DNA from: Caldicellulosiruptor kronotskyensis 2002
Lineage (GTDB): Bacteria > Bacillota > Thermoanaerobacteria > Caldicellulosiruptorales > Caldicellulosiruptoraceae
Direction: 5' to 3'
Assembly (NCBI RefSeq): GCF_000166775.1
Contig: NC_014720.1
Location: 2,779,786 to 2,843,785 of the forward strand
DNA length: 64,000 nucleotides
Positions 8,987 to 17,125 of this stretch are shown here, piece by piece (position 1 is the stretch's first letter; each line of letters opens with the position of its first letter). The translations under genes and the position numbers were made by a program. The notes under the pieces are model-generated. The model saw nothing but the letters and a program-made list of their open reading frames with translations. It ran no database searches and was not told where the DNA came from.

Positions 8987-9540
8987 TTCGTAGCCTTCCC
9001 TTTGGGGATTGAAACGACGCGCACAATTTTCGCAAATGCACTCGTACTCGGTTCGTAGCCTTCCCTTTGGGGATTGAAACTTTCATGAGAGCAAGAGTAG
9101 CAAAGTCGTCTTGCAAGTTCGTAGCCTTCCCTTTGGGGATTGAAACCAGGCGTCGGCGATGTAAAAGTATTTCCGTTATGGGTTCGTAGCCTTCCCTTTG
9201 GGGATTGAAACTCTGTCCTATAGACTCTGAGCCAATGCTCAGAGTCCGTTCGTAGCCTTCCCTTTGGGGATTGAAACGCAGAAGCTGAATATCAAGCAAT
9301 AAGTGCTGGTGTAGGTTCGCAGCCTTCCCTTTGGGGATTGAAACCACGTGTTATTATGAAGGTGCGTTTGGTGATGAGCGTTCGTAGCCTTCCCTTTGGG
9401 GATTGAAACAAGTCTTTTTTTGTTCATCCTTCCATTTCAGATAAGGTTTGTAGCCTCCCCGTTGGGGGTTGAAACGCATATAACACCAGTCTGCCGTTGA
9501 GTTTGATATAGTTTGTAGCCTTCCTTATGGAGATTGAGGT
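8987..9540 (+). CRISPR. CRISPR array 1 (9 repeats, 8 spacers)
   Basis: The 30-bp repeat starts GTTCGTAGCC and ends GGGGATTGAAAC. Units start at 8987, 9052, 9118, 9183, 9248, 9315, 9380, 9446 and 9511, with spacers of 35-37 nt. The terminal ATTGAAAC is the usual 8-nt crRNA 5' tag, giving a rightward orientation that agrees with the leader at the left end. Repeat 6 has one change (GTTCGCAG), and the last two repeats are degenerate, as expected at the leader-distal end. The last spacer (9476-9510) is also present in array 2. Confidence 0.98.
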
Positions 9541-10233
9541 AGAACATTGCCTTTGGGATTTGAGAGGAAGAAAATGAAGACTCTTCTTAAATAGTTGAAA
9601 TGGATTGTATGTTAAAATTTTTTAACTTCTGGGAGAATAAAAAGATGCCAGGGATAAAGAAACAACTCCCCGGCATCTTTTATATCCAGTTTTAAATTGA
9701 AATCATTCCTCTATTATATCCTCTCCTTCATCTTCTAATCCTTCTGGATACATATCCTCAGGATCTGCATAGTGGCATATGTTAAATGTTGTAACATCAA
9801 CTGATGATACTGGTGAGCTAATCGGAAAAAGTGCCATTGTAAGAGAAATGTTCCCTTTTTCCAAATCTTCTATTAACATTTCAAGCCCTATCTTGTCTTT
9901 ATCAAGAATAATTGTTTTAACTGGGGGAATTTTAAATTGTGATATTGAATCACCAGAATCTAAACCAGCTTCATTATCAATTCCAGCTTGCTCAATAGCT
10001 TCTTCATAAGGATCATAATCTCTTATCTTTTCCTTTATTACTTCAATTGCTTTTTTATCTACTATTGACATATAGACAATGTCACATTTTTTGCAAACCA
10101 TATATGCAACATTTTCAAAATTCAGGGTGTATCCTGCCACTTTGACATTGACTCTTTTGCCCCATTCAATTTTCATCTCACTACTTCCGCATTCAGAACA
10201 TATTGAAGGGGACAAAACTTTTATTAGAATGTT
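9446..10233. repeat. Duplicated segment, copy A
   Basis: This block matches 12719-13506 at a constant offset of 3273 bp with only scattered substitutions. It spans the last degenerate CRISPR repeats, the shared spacer, a terminator and the 3' part of a cysteine-rich protein gene. Similarity stops abruptly at 10233/13506, inside the coding region. Together with the shared leader, it shows that an array plus part of its flanking gene was duplicated. Confidence 0.9.
9639..9681. terminator. Bidirectional terminator after array 1
   Basis: AAAGATGCC and GGCATCTTT arms, with adjacent GGG/CCC pairing, form a strong stem with A-runs before it and T-runs after it on both strands. It can end both the rightward array transcript and the leftward truncated gene. 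An identical copy is at 12913-12954. Confidence 0.85.
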
Positions 10234-10236
10234 CAC
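9703..10236 (-). pseudogene. Truncated copy of the cysteine-rich protein
   Basis: This 177-residue frame is nearly identical to the C-terminal part of the 284-residue protein at 12976-13830, but it lacks the first ~107 residues, including the C-x6-C-x10-C-x4-C cluster. It keeps the CSEC/CKKC zinc-ribbon-like region and the acidic tail. The only start is a GTG at 10236 with no Shine-Dalgarno sequence, right at the duplication breakpoint. It is best read as a gene remnant left by the array duplication, although a shortened protein cannot be excluded. Confidence 0.8.
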
Positions 10237-10256
10237 AAATATCAGAACTATCTTTT

Positions 10257-11642
10257 CTAAATGTCAAATTCACTAATTAACAACACATGAGGATTTTGTT
10301 TAGCAAAACTTATTACCTCATCTGTAAAACCACTTTTTGAAAATAACACGTAGAATTTTTTACTGTAATTAAAAATCATGCTTTTTTCGATTAGATTATT
10401 TAAAACAGACATGTCAACCTTTTGGTTTCTCCATTTGCATTCACCAAATAGTATGTTATTGTTATCAAATGCTACTATATCAATTTCTTCTTCACGCTTT
10501 TTATAAGGATTATTCCCCCACCATTTACCTATATTTTCAAAAATGAAAGGCAATCTTTTTTCCTTGTTTAAAATTTTAAGGTAATCCATACATATCTGTT
10601 CAAAAACCTCCCCAATAAACTCATTCATGGAAGGTTTTATTTTATTCTCAACAACTTCATCAATCAATCCCTGTTCAATTAAAGTCTTGTTGGTAAAAAC
10701 AAATCGATACCAGAATCTAAAAAAATTATCCTTAATTCTGTAAATGCTTTTTCTGCTCTTTGCCTCCGAGAAAATAGGAGTTACTCTCTCAAGAATTTTT
10801 AAATCTATAAGTACAGAAATATATTTTGCACATTTATCAACTTCAACTCCTACTTTTGTAGCTATCTCATTTAATTTGCTGCTGCCTGTTGCAATAGCTT
10901 CTATTATCGAATTATACAAAGCTGGTTCTCTTACTTCTTGCCTTAAAAGCAGTTTTGGTTCTTCATAAAGATATGATGACTTGTCCAATATTTTTGTCTT
11001 GATGTTTTCGTATATGTCTTTTGTGCTGTCAAAGATAATTAAATATTGAGGAATTCCTCCCAAAACCCCATATGCAATTACCTGTTCTTCAAAATTATAA
11101 TTAGGGAAAAATTCTCTACTTTCAAAAAAATCAAATGGTTCCACTATTAACTGAGCAGTTCTTCGTCCATACAAAGGGCTTTTGTAGCTTAAAACTTCCT
11201 TTTCAATGAAACTTACAGAAGAACCACAGACAATCAAAAAAAGTTTTGTGTTCTTTAAATGATGGTCAATCAAATTTTGCAGAAGTGATGGTATACTTTT
11301 GTTTGAATTAACTATATAAGGAAATTCGTCAATTACGACAACTAATCTTTTATCCTTTGCTTGCTGTGCTAAAAATATGAATGCCTTCTCCCATGACTCA
11401 AATTGGCTTATCAATCCTCCAAGGTTAAAATAAGACAGTACCTTATTTGAAAAAGATTCAAGGTTAATTTTATCATTGTATTCCTCAGCAACAAAGAATA
11501 TTGAGGGTTTATTTTTGCAAAACTCAGTAAGCAGAGTAGTTTTTCCAACACGCCTTCTTCCATACACAACAACAAAGTGAAATTTGTCTTCGTTATAAAG
11601 CCTGTTTAATGTTTCAAGTTCATATTTTCTTCCAATAAACAT
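10257..11642 (-). CDS. AAA ATPase with C-terminal nuclease-like (DUF234-type) domain
   Basis: This 461-residue protein starts MFIGRKYELETL and carries a Walker A motif GRRRVGKTTL at about residues 28-37 and a Walker B motif VVVIDEFPY at about 100-108. A winged-helix region follows, then a C-terminal domain with EEEIDIVAFD...LFGECKW, which has the spacing of a PD-(D/E)xK fold. This architecture matches the archaeal-type ATPase/DUF234 family, whose function is unclear and whose members are often scattered and mobile. It lies between the two duplicated CRISPR blocks and is preceded by tandem 15-bp repeats. Confidence 0.88.
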   Translation of the reverse strand: MFIGRKYELETLNRLYNEDKFHFVVVYGRRRVGKTTLLTEFCKNKPSIFFVAEEYNDKINLESFSNKVLSYFNLGGLISQFESWEKAFIFLAQQAKDKRLVVVIDEFPYIVNSNKSIPSLLQNLIDHHLKNTKLFLIVCGSSVSFIEKEVLSYKSPLYGRRTAQLIVEPFDFFESREFFPNYNFEEQVIAYGVLGGIPQYLIIFDSTKDIYENIKTKILDKSSYLYEEPKLLLRQEVREPALYNSIIEAIATGSSKLNEIATKVGVEVDKCAKYISVLIDLKILERVTPIFSEAKSRKSIYRIKDNFFRFWYRFVFTNKTLIEQGLIDEVVENKIKPSMNEFIGEVFEQICMDYLKILNKEKRLPFIFENIGKWWGNNPYKKREEEIDIVAFDNNNILFGECKWRNQKVDMSVLNNLIEKSMIFNYSKKFYVLFSKSGFTDEVISFAKQNPHVLLISEFDI

Positions 11643-11663
11643 AAAATCACCTGCTTTAAAATT

Positions 11664-11721
11664 ACTAACTTCAGAGTTACTAACTCTAAAGTTAATAATT
11701 TTGAAGTTTATAAATATTATA
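11664..11721 (-). promoter_or_regulatory. Three tandem 15-bp repeats and -10 box before the ATPase gene
   Basis: The intervals 11664-11678, 11679-11693 and 11694-11708 are direct repeats of a 15-bp unit ending in AGTT (ACTAACTTCAGAGTT-like). They sit between the ATPase start codon and a leftward TATAAT at 11721-11716, so they would lie at the start of the transcript. Such phasing suggests a repressor array, possibly autoregulation. No clear -35 was found. Confidence 0.5.
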
Positions 11722-11954
11722 ACACAGTTTCAGTTAGATTTCTATTGTGTTTTTGATTTTTCTGAAGTTCACGCCATTTTATGCTAATTTAATTCTTCTT
11801 TGTAGCTTGCATTAATTATTCTTCAGTTATATATATTCTCTTTTTTATCCTTATCCAAATCTATCGGACGCATGCGATTCAAATTAAAAAAAGGAGCGAA
11901 ATGATATATTATTTGTATCTATTCCTGTATATTGTATTTTTGTTTATACATTTT

Positions 11955-12181
11955 ATTCCATATTGTTGTATGTATTTTGAAATATAAGGCATAATTAGCT
12001 TTTGTACTTACCAATTGCCGTCGACCTGCAATCCCCCTAAAAACCCCCGGGGATCGACAGCAAAAGGTAATTTCTGGTATGTGTTGACTTTCAAAAGTTT
12101 GTGGAGTATAATAGAAATAACATACTGCAGCTTGAAAACTTAACCATTTGTTCCTTGTGGCATTTTTCAAGCCTTCTACGG
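11955..12181 (+). promoter_or_regulatory. CRISPR leader 2 with promoter
   Basis: This is a near-copy of leader 1 at a constant offset of 3195 bp across the conserved part. The promoter is TTGACT at 12084-12089 and TATAAT at 12107-12112 with a 17-bp spacer. The inverted repeat at 12016-12062 has one arm changed (TGCCGTCGA), so it is one pair weaker than in leader 1. Rightward transcription of array 2 is expected. Confidence 0.85.
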
Positions 12182-12813
12182 GTTCGTAGCCTTCCCTTTG
12201 GGGATTGAAACCATACAAGATCAACACTCTCACCCACCTTATAACCGTTCGTAGCCTTCCCTTTGGGGATTGAAACTAATATTAACTGTAATCAACATTT
12301 ACTGCATGTAAGGTTCGTAGCCTTCCCTTTGGGGATTGAAACAAAAGTCTCAACAAAGTATCGTCTTTATTAATGTTTGTTCGTAGCCTTCCCTTTGGGG
12401 ATTGAAACGGGTTTTCAATATATAGTTGCTTTAAATGGTTGTAGGTTCGTAGCCTTCCCTTTGGGGATTGAAACAAAAGTCTCAACAAAGTATCGTCTTT
12501 ATTAATGTTTGTTCGTAGCCTTCCCTTTGGGGATTGAAACGGGCTACCATGATTTTCCCTGTCCATATCGACCTTGGTTCGTAGCCTTCCCTTTGGGGAT
12601 TGAAACTCTGTTCCTTTCTCACTCTGCATTATGACAGGTTCGTGTTCGTAGCCTTCCCTTTGGGGATTGAGGAGGAGGGGGTTTGTAGCCTCCCCGTTGG
12701 AGATTGAGGAAGAGGGGGGTTTGTAGCCTCCTCTTTGGAGATTGAAACGCATATAACACCAGTCTGCCGTTGAGTTTGATATAGTTTGTAGCCTTCCCTA
12801 TGGAGATTGAAAT
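12182..12813 (+). CRISPR. CRISPR array 2 (11 repeat units)
   Basis: It has the same 30-bp repeat as array 1. Units start at 12182, 12247, 12313, 12379, 12445, 12511, 12577, 12644, 12681, 12719 and 12784. The first seven spacers are 35-37 nt. Spacers 3 (12343-12378) and 5 (12475-12510) are identical. Repeats 8 to 10 are separated by only 7-8 nt of G-rich DNA, and repeats 8 to 11 are degenerate at one or both ends. The final spacer (12749-12783) equals the last spacer of array 1. Confidence 0.97.
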
Positions 12814-13506
12814 AGAACATTGCCTTTGGGATTTGAGAGGAAGAAAATGAAGACTCTTCTTAAATAGTTGAAATGGATTGTATGTTAAAATTTTTTAACT
12901 TCTGGGAGAATAAAAAGATGCCAGGGATAAAGAAACAACTCCCCGGCATCTTTTATATCCAGTTTTAAATTGAAATCATTCCTCTATTATATCCTCTCCT
13001 TCATCTTCTAATCCTTCTGGATACATATCCTCAGGATCTGCATAGTGGCATATGTTAAATGTTGTAACATCAACTGATGATACTGGTGAGCTAATCGGAA
13101 AAAGTGCCATTGTAAGAGAAATGTTCCCTTTTTCCAAATCTTCTATTAACATTTCAAGTCCTATCTTGTCTTTATCAAGAATAATTGTTTTAACTGGGGG
13201 AATTTTAAATTGTGATATTGAATCACCAGAATCTAAACCAGCTTCATTATCAATTCCAGCTTGCTCAATAGCTTCTTCATAAGGATCATAATCTCTTATC
13301 TTTTCCTTTATTACTTCAATTGCTTTTTTATCTACTGTTGACATGTAGACAATGCCACATTTTTTGCAAACCATATATGCAACATTTTCAAAATTCAGGG
13401 TGTATCCTGCCACTTTGACATTGACTCTTTTGCCCCATTCAATTTTCATCTCACTACTTCCGCATTCAGAACATATTGAAGGGGACAAAACTTTTATTAG
13501 AATGTT
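12719..13506. repeat. Duplicated segment, copy B
   Basis: This is the partner of 9446-10233 at an offset of 3273 bp. Here the flanking cysteine-rich gene is complete, so this copy probably represents the ancestral arrangement. Confidence 0.9.
12913..12954. terminator. Bidirectional terminator after array 2
   Basis: Arms AAAAGATGCC and GGCATCTTTT form a strong stem with an internal GGG/CCC extension, identical to the hairpin at 9639-9681. It separates the rightward array 2 from the leftward cysteine-rich gene and can serve both. Confidence 0.85.
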
Positions 13507-13830
13507 ATCATACTTAAAGTGATCTTTCTTATCTATTTTGTCTTTTATAGTTTTTATTTTTGTATTCCAGCACTGGTCAGGATTGCAGCTTGAGTCTTTT
13601 TCTTCTTTGTTATTAGGGCAAAGTCCAACCCAACCAGGACACTTTTTTGCCTGCAAATACTCTTTTGGCCTTTTGAAATTGCCAATTTCATCTTTTAATA
13701 GTTCTCTCAAACTTGCAAATGTTCTCAAACTTTCTCCAACATAATCAATCAAAGTTTGTTCATAATAAGATTCATGAAGTTTTATCACACCATCTTCATC
13801 GATATAAAAATAACTCAAACCTATCACCAC
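12976..13830 (-). CDS. Cysteine-rich protein of unknown function, CRISPR-array-linked
   Basis: I do not recognise this 284-residue family. It has a cluster C-x6-C-x10-C-x4-C-W (CPGWVGLC ... C....CW) at about residues 65-88, which could bind Zn or an Fe-S cluster. A second, zinc-ribbon-like pair CSEC...CKKC follows at about 116-158. A segment IILDKDKIGLEMLIEDLEKG comes next, and the tail is strongly acidic. A paralogue with the same two clusters and tail is at 30279-31193 beside Csx20. It is transcribed towards array 2 and ends at the shared terminator. Confidence 0.88.
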   Translation of the reverse strand: MVIGLSYFYIDEDGVIKLHESYYEQTLIDYVGESLRTFASLRELLKDEIGNFKRPKEYLQAKKCPGWVGLCPNNKEEKDSSCNPDQCWNTKIKTIKDKIDKKDHFKYDNILIKVLSPSICSECGSSEMKIEWGKRVNVKVAGYTLNFENVAYMVCKKCGIVYMSTVDKKAIEVIKEKIRDYDPYEEAIEQAGIDNEAGLDSGDSISQFKIPPVKTIILDKDKIGLEMLIEDLEKGNISLTMALFPISSPVSSVDVTTFNICHYADPEDMYPEGLEDEGEDIIEE

Positions 13831-13839
13831 CTTGATTCT

Positions 13840-13986
13840 TTATATTCTAAAAAAGCCTTTAATAATTCCTAAGATAAATTTAAACATTAAATATAAAATT
13901 CCAAGCGAAATGAGTATTAGCGGCAGGAGGATTGGAGCAAGGATAATCAAGATAATGACGGCAAACACTATCCCATCTTTTGCCAC
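13840..13986 (-). CDS. Possible 48-residue hydrophobic membrane peptide
   Basis: A GTG-initiated frame encodes a very hydrophobic peptide rich in Ile and Leu, with one or two potential membrane helices and a basic end (GIIKGFFRI). AAGAGG overlaps the start codon, so the initiation site is doubtful. It lies directly upstream of the cysteine-rich gene in the same direction. It may be a real small membrane protein or chance. Confidence 0.35.
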   Translation of the reverse strand: MAKDGIVFAVIILIILAPILLPLILISLGILYLMFKFILGIIKGFFRI

Positions 13987-14357
13987 CTCTTAAGGTAAAA
14001 CATTTTTCATCTAAGCTTTAATAACTCTATTTTTCTTATACCCTCATCACACTTTATTTCTCACATACAGTTTATAACCAGCCATATTTTTGATCAACTC
14101 CAAAATTTATGCGAAGTTTAAAGATCAAATTTATCAGGTGAGATTAAAAATTTATTTCACCATGAATTTTTGCCATAAACAACATAATCTCAAATATTTT
14201 ATTCTCAGAAAATTACTGCACAACTGAGAAAATCACAGTTTTAACTTTAATCAAAAATCAACTTCGCATAAAAATTTGTCTTTTCAAAGAGGATAAAACT
14301 CAGTTAAAATAACTTTGTTGCTGCTTGCAGCAAAAAATTTAAAGGGAGATGATAAGC
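13987..14357. other. AT-rich intergenic region with a long-spaced inverted repeat
   Basis: No gene is seen. TATGCGAAGTTT at 14108 and AACTTCGCATA at 14260-14270 are inverted copies about 140 bp apart, and the first half matches TATGCGAAC at 8584. Just before the next gene, TTGCTGC and GCAGCAA form a small hairpin near 14320-14336, followed by a GGGAG ribosome-binding site at 14344-14348. Confidence 0.45.
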
Positions 14358-14903
14358 ATGCAGCTAAAATCACTTCTTGAAAAGTTCTCCTCAATAAGAG
14401 TTCGCCAATACGTTTTGCAAGAAGAAGGTTTAAACTCCTGGTGGGATTTTAGAATGCCAATTGAAGATTATTACACTACACTGTTTGAGCTTGTCAAATC
14501 AATAAAACGCGCAAGGCTTGTGTTCAAAGCTTTGATGGCATGCAAAAGATACTTTAGAATAATTCCTTCAAAAAAAGGTCTGTGCCTTGTCTACAGATTC
14601 TCAATTCTCTCAACAGCAAAAAATCCAGAACTCCCAGTTGACATAAATCAGCCAACAGAAATAATTGAATATAATGGCATAAAATGGTTTGTCGAAGAAT
14701 TTGGTTCTCTTATTGTCATCGGTGAGGTTGACGTAAACAAGGTTAAAAGAATTGTCGAAAAACTTGAAGAAAACTGGAAGAAAAGATATCCAAAGATAAG
14801 AGAGAGGGAAATTAAAAAGTATATTGACAGAATAAAGAATGAAAACATAGAAGAAATGAGTAGAATATGGGATGCTTTTGTGAATGTTGTAAATGAAAAC
14901 TAA
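14358..14903 (+). CDS. Hypothetical protein
   Basis: I do not recognise this 181-residue soluble protein. The ATG at 14358 is preferred because GGGAG (14344-14348) lies 9 bp before it; an in-frame ATG at 14349 overlaps that site. The N-terminal half is basic and probably helical, a middle part has short beta segments (GIKWFVEEFGSLIVIGEVD), and the last 50 residues are charged and could form a helix. It stands alone, convergent with the protease gene at 15003-15812. Confidence 0.75.
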   Translation: MQLKSLLEKFSSIRVRQYVLQEEGLNSWWDFRMPIEDYYTTLFELVKSIKRARLVFKALMACKRYFRIIPSKKGLCLVYRFSILSTAKNPELPVDINQPTEIIEYNGIKWFVEEFGSLIVIGEVDVNKVKRIVEKLEENWKKRYPKIREREIKKYIDRIKNENIEEMSRIWDAFVNVVNEN

Positions 14904-14907
14904 CAAT

Positions 14908-14936
14908 AGGCTGTCTGCAGTTTTTGCAGGCAGCCT
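14908..14936 (+). terminator. Hairpin after the 14.4-kb gene
   Basis: AGGCTG.CTGCA and TGCAG.CAGCCT form a 12-bp stem with one G-T pair and a short T-loop. It is not followed by a T-run on either strand, so it is a weak candidate for a terminator. Confidence 0.5.
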
Positions 14937-15002
14937 GGTAACCATAGGGGAATATTTCACGGCAGATCCATAGTTTTGCATTCAAAAAGCTTTCCATATT
15001 GA

Positions 15003-15812
15003 TTATTTCCTTGGTATCCATAGGTAGTCAACCGAAGATTTTTTTACAACAGGCTGAGGATAAAGGCACATCAGCTGTTTTATTTCTTTGTCTATACAAC
15101 AGTTTACCTTTAAACCAAGCTCTTTTGCCTTTTCATATGTTATTGGAAAATCATGTGTGTATTTACCCTCAACAAGCTCATTTGCTATTTTTTGAGCAAC
15201 ATCCTCAGAATAGTTGTCAGACAAAAGTTCCAAAACTATTTCTTTTGTTTGTCTGATAGCTTTTCTTGCAATGTCTGCTAAAATCAATGTTTTGTCGTCA
15301 ATTTCATTGATAGCTTTTTGTTTTACAACCTCTAAAATTGATACAGCAGGAAATTCGCCAATCTGTGGGTCAACAGGTCCCAAAATCGCATCCTCTGACA
15401 TAACTATTTCATCTGCTGCAAGTGCAATGAGTGTACCGCCTGACATTGCATAGTGCGGAACATGAACAGTAACTTTGCCTTTGTGACGTTTTATAGCTCT
15501 TGCAATCTGTGTTGCAGCTAAAACAAGACCGCCCGGAGTGTGAAGAATTATGTCAAGTGGTATTGACGGGTCTGTCATGTTTATTGCTCTTATTACTTCT
15601 TCCGAATCGTTTATATCGATATATTTGTAAATTGGAAAACCCAAAAAACTCATAGTTTCTTGCCTGTGAACAAGTAGTATCACCCTTGAACCTCTTTTTT
15701 TCTCTATTTTAGCAATTAGCTTTTGCCTTGCAGACTCAAGCATCCTTTGTTTCATAACAGGCTGAAGAGAACTTGCTATTATGAAAAATACAAGCAAATC
15801 CCAAAAACTCAT
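15003..15812 (-). CDS. Membrane-anchored serine protease, SDH (ClpP-like crotonase fold) family
   Basis: The 269-residue product matches the 'serine dehydrogenase proteinase' family (PF01972), distant from SppA and ClpP. An N-terminal hydrophobic segment (residues 2-18) anchors it. LDIILHTPGGLVLAA forms the oxyanion region, and AMSGGTL at about 122-128 carries the nucleophile Ser124. The ATG at 15812 is chosen over the upstream TTG because AAAGGAAG lies 9 bp before it. It follows the rhomboid gene by 26 bp, so the two membrane proteases are probably co-transcribed. Confidence 0.88.
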   Translation of the reverse strand: MSFWDLLVFFIIASSLQPVMKQRMLESARQKLIAKIEKKRGSRVILLVHRQETMSFLGFPIYKYIDINDSEEVIRAINMTDPSIPLDIILHTPGGLVLAATQIARAIKRHKGKVTVHVPHYAMSGGTLIALAADEIVMSEDAILGPVDPQIGEFPAVSILEVVKQKAINEIDDKTLILADIARKAIRQTKEIVLELLSDNYSEDVAQKIANELVEGKYTHDFPITYEKAKELGLKVNCCIDKEIKQLMCLYPQPVVKKSSVDYLWIPRK

Positions 15813-15838
15813 AACCAAACACTTCCTTTGCCAGAAAT

Positions 15839-16567
15839 TTAATAATACCTGTAGTAAAAAATTTCATCATCAAAGAAATTATTGTATCTTCGATATTTCT
15901 TTTTAAAAAAATTAATTGCCAACATACCAAATAAAAAACCGCCTATATGAGCCCACCAAGCTATTCCGCTTCCAAATACAGGTCCAAAAAGTTCTAAAAT
16001 TCCAGACGATACCTGCGATAAAAACCACAAACCAAGATAAAATACAGCCGGGATGTTTACAAAAAGTGGAATAAACCCAATCGGTATAAGTGTAACAATG
16101 CTTGAAAGAGGAAACATTAGAAAGTATGCACCCATCACACCAGCGATTGCACCAGATGCTCCAACAACCGCAACAAGAGAGTTTGCATTGAAAAACCAGT
16201 GGGTATAAGCTGCAGAAAATCCGCTCAGAAGATAGAATATTAAAAACCTAAAATGTCCTACTCTGTCTTCAACATTGTCGCCAAAAAGCCAGAGCGACCA
16301 CATATTGGATATAAGGTGCATCCAGCTTCCGTGCATAAACATTGAACATATTATTGGCCATATAGAATAGCTAATTCCTGTTATAAGTCCATAAGATAAA
16401 GCCCTTGAAAACTTTTCCGGAATAAATCCGTACCTGTAAACAAATTCCTGTGCTGCCTCAGGTGGAAGTGATACTTGAAATAAAAAAACAAGCACATTTG
16501 CAATTATTATAAACCATGTCATAAAAGGCTTTTCCCTGCTTGGAATAGTATCTTTTAGTGGAATCAC
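15839..16567 (-). CDS. Rhomboid family intramembrane serine protease
   Basis: This 242-residue protein has about seven membrane segments. The catalytic dyad is visible as GASG (136-139, Ser138) and AHIGG (His207), with HLISNMW at about 84-90 contributing the conserved His/Asn. It should cleave membrane proteins within or near the bilayer. It shares an operon with the SDH-type protease downstream. Nothing in the sequence identifies the substrate. Confidence 0.93.
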   Translation of the reverse strand: MIPLKDTIPSREKPFMTWFIIIANVLVFLFQVSLPPEAAQEFVYRYGFIPEKFSRALSYGLITGISYSIWPIICSMFMHGSWMHLISNMWSLWLFGDNVEDRVGHFRFLIFYLLSGFSAAYTHWFFNANSLVAVVGASGAIAGVMGAYFLMFPLSSIVTLIPIGFIPLFVNIPAVFYLGLWFLSQVSSGILELFGPVFGSGIAWWAHIGGFLFGMLAINFFKKKYRRYNNFFDDEIFYYRYY

Positions 16568-17125
16568 TTTCTTCTTTCCCCTTCTTTTAAAACTTATATT
16601 TATAAAATATCCTTTTTTTGAACAGTCACATCAAAAAGCAATCCATTCCTTTCTTGCACAAAAGTTTAAAATACAATAATGCGCCTTTTTCCTATTTTAT
16701 TTTGATATTATTTTGATATTACTTTTATTAAATAGTATAACACTGTTTACAATGAAGGAAAATATAATTTTTTTGCCCACTTTTTCTACAAAAATTTTAT
16801 TTTACTTCTTGTATTATTCTCTTTTGTTAAAACTTATCTATTTTGAGTTCTCTTAATGATTTTTTGAATAAAATGTATCCTCAGTTTTTTATAACTGCAT
16901 CATATACATTATCTTAAGATTCAATATTAACAGCTTTTGTATTATCAGTAGTCATTCTTTCAATAATTGGTAGCATATTGAAGCTATTCTGAGTTACTGC
17001 GCTTAAAAGTATATATAAATGAGAAGTTCTAACAACATACTTCAAATTTTAATTGTCACTTTTATTTTAATTTTTTATTTTTTGATAGTTTGAAAATTAT
17101 CCTAAATTGACAAAGTTATAACATA
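16568..17125. other. Intergenic region without recognised genes
   Basis: About 560 bp of very AT-rich DNA lies between the rhomboid start and the restriction enzyme stop. It holds no ORF I can support and no clear terminator or RNA gene. It probably includes the promoter of the leftward protease operon. Confidence 0.5.

Noticed and set aside
8760..9427. Long minus-strand frames across array 1
   Set aside because: They read through the CRISPR repeats in antisense and contain the repeated peptide FQSPKGRLRT/SIPKGKATN, a translation artefact of the repeat.
11919..12820. Minus-strand frames across leader 2 and array 2
   Set aside because: Same artefact: repeated peptides from the 30-bp repeat and no ribosome-binding sites.
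14610..15256. Hydrophobic frames opposite the 14.4-kb gene and protease
   Set aside because: They are antisense shadows without ribosome-binding sites, and the codon pattern supports the opposite strand genes.
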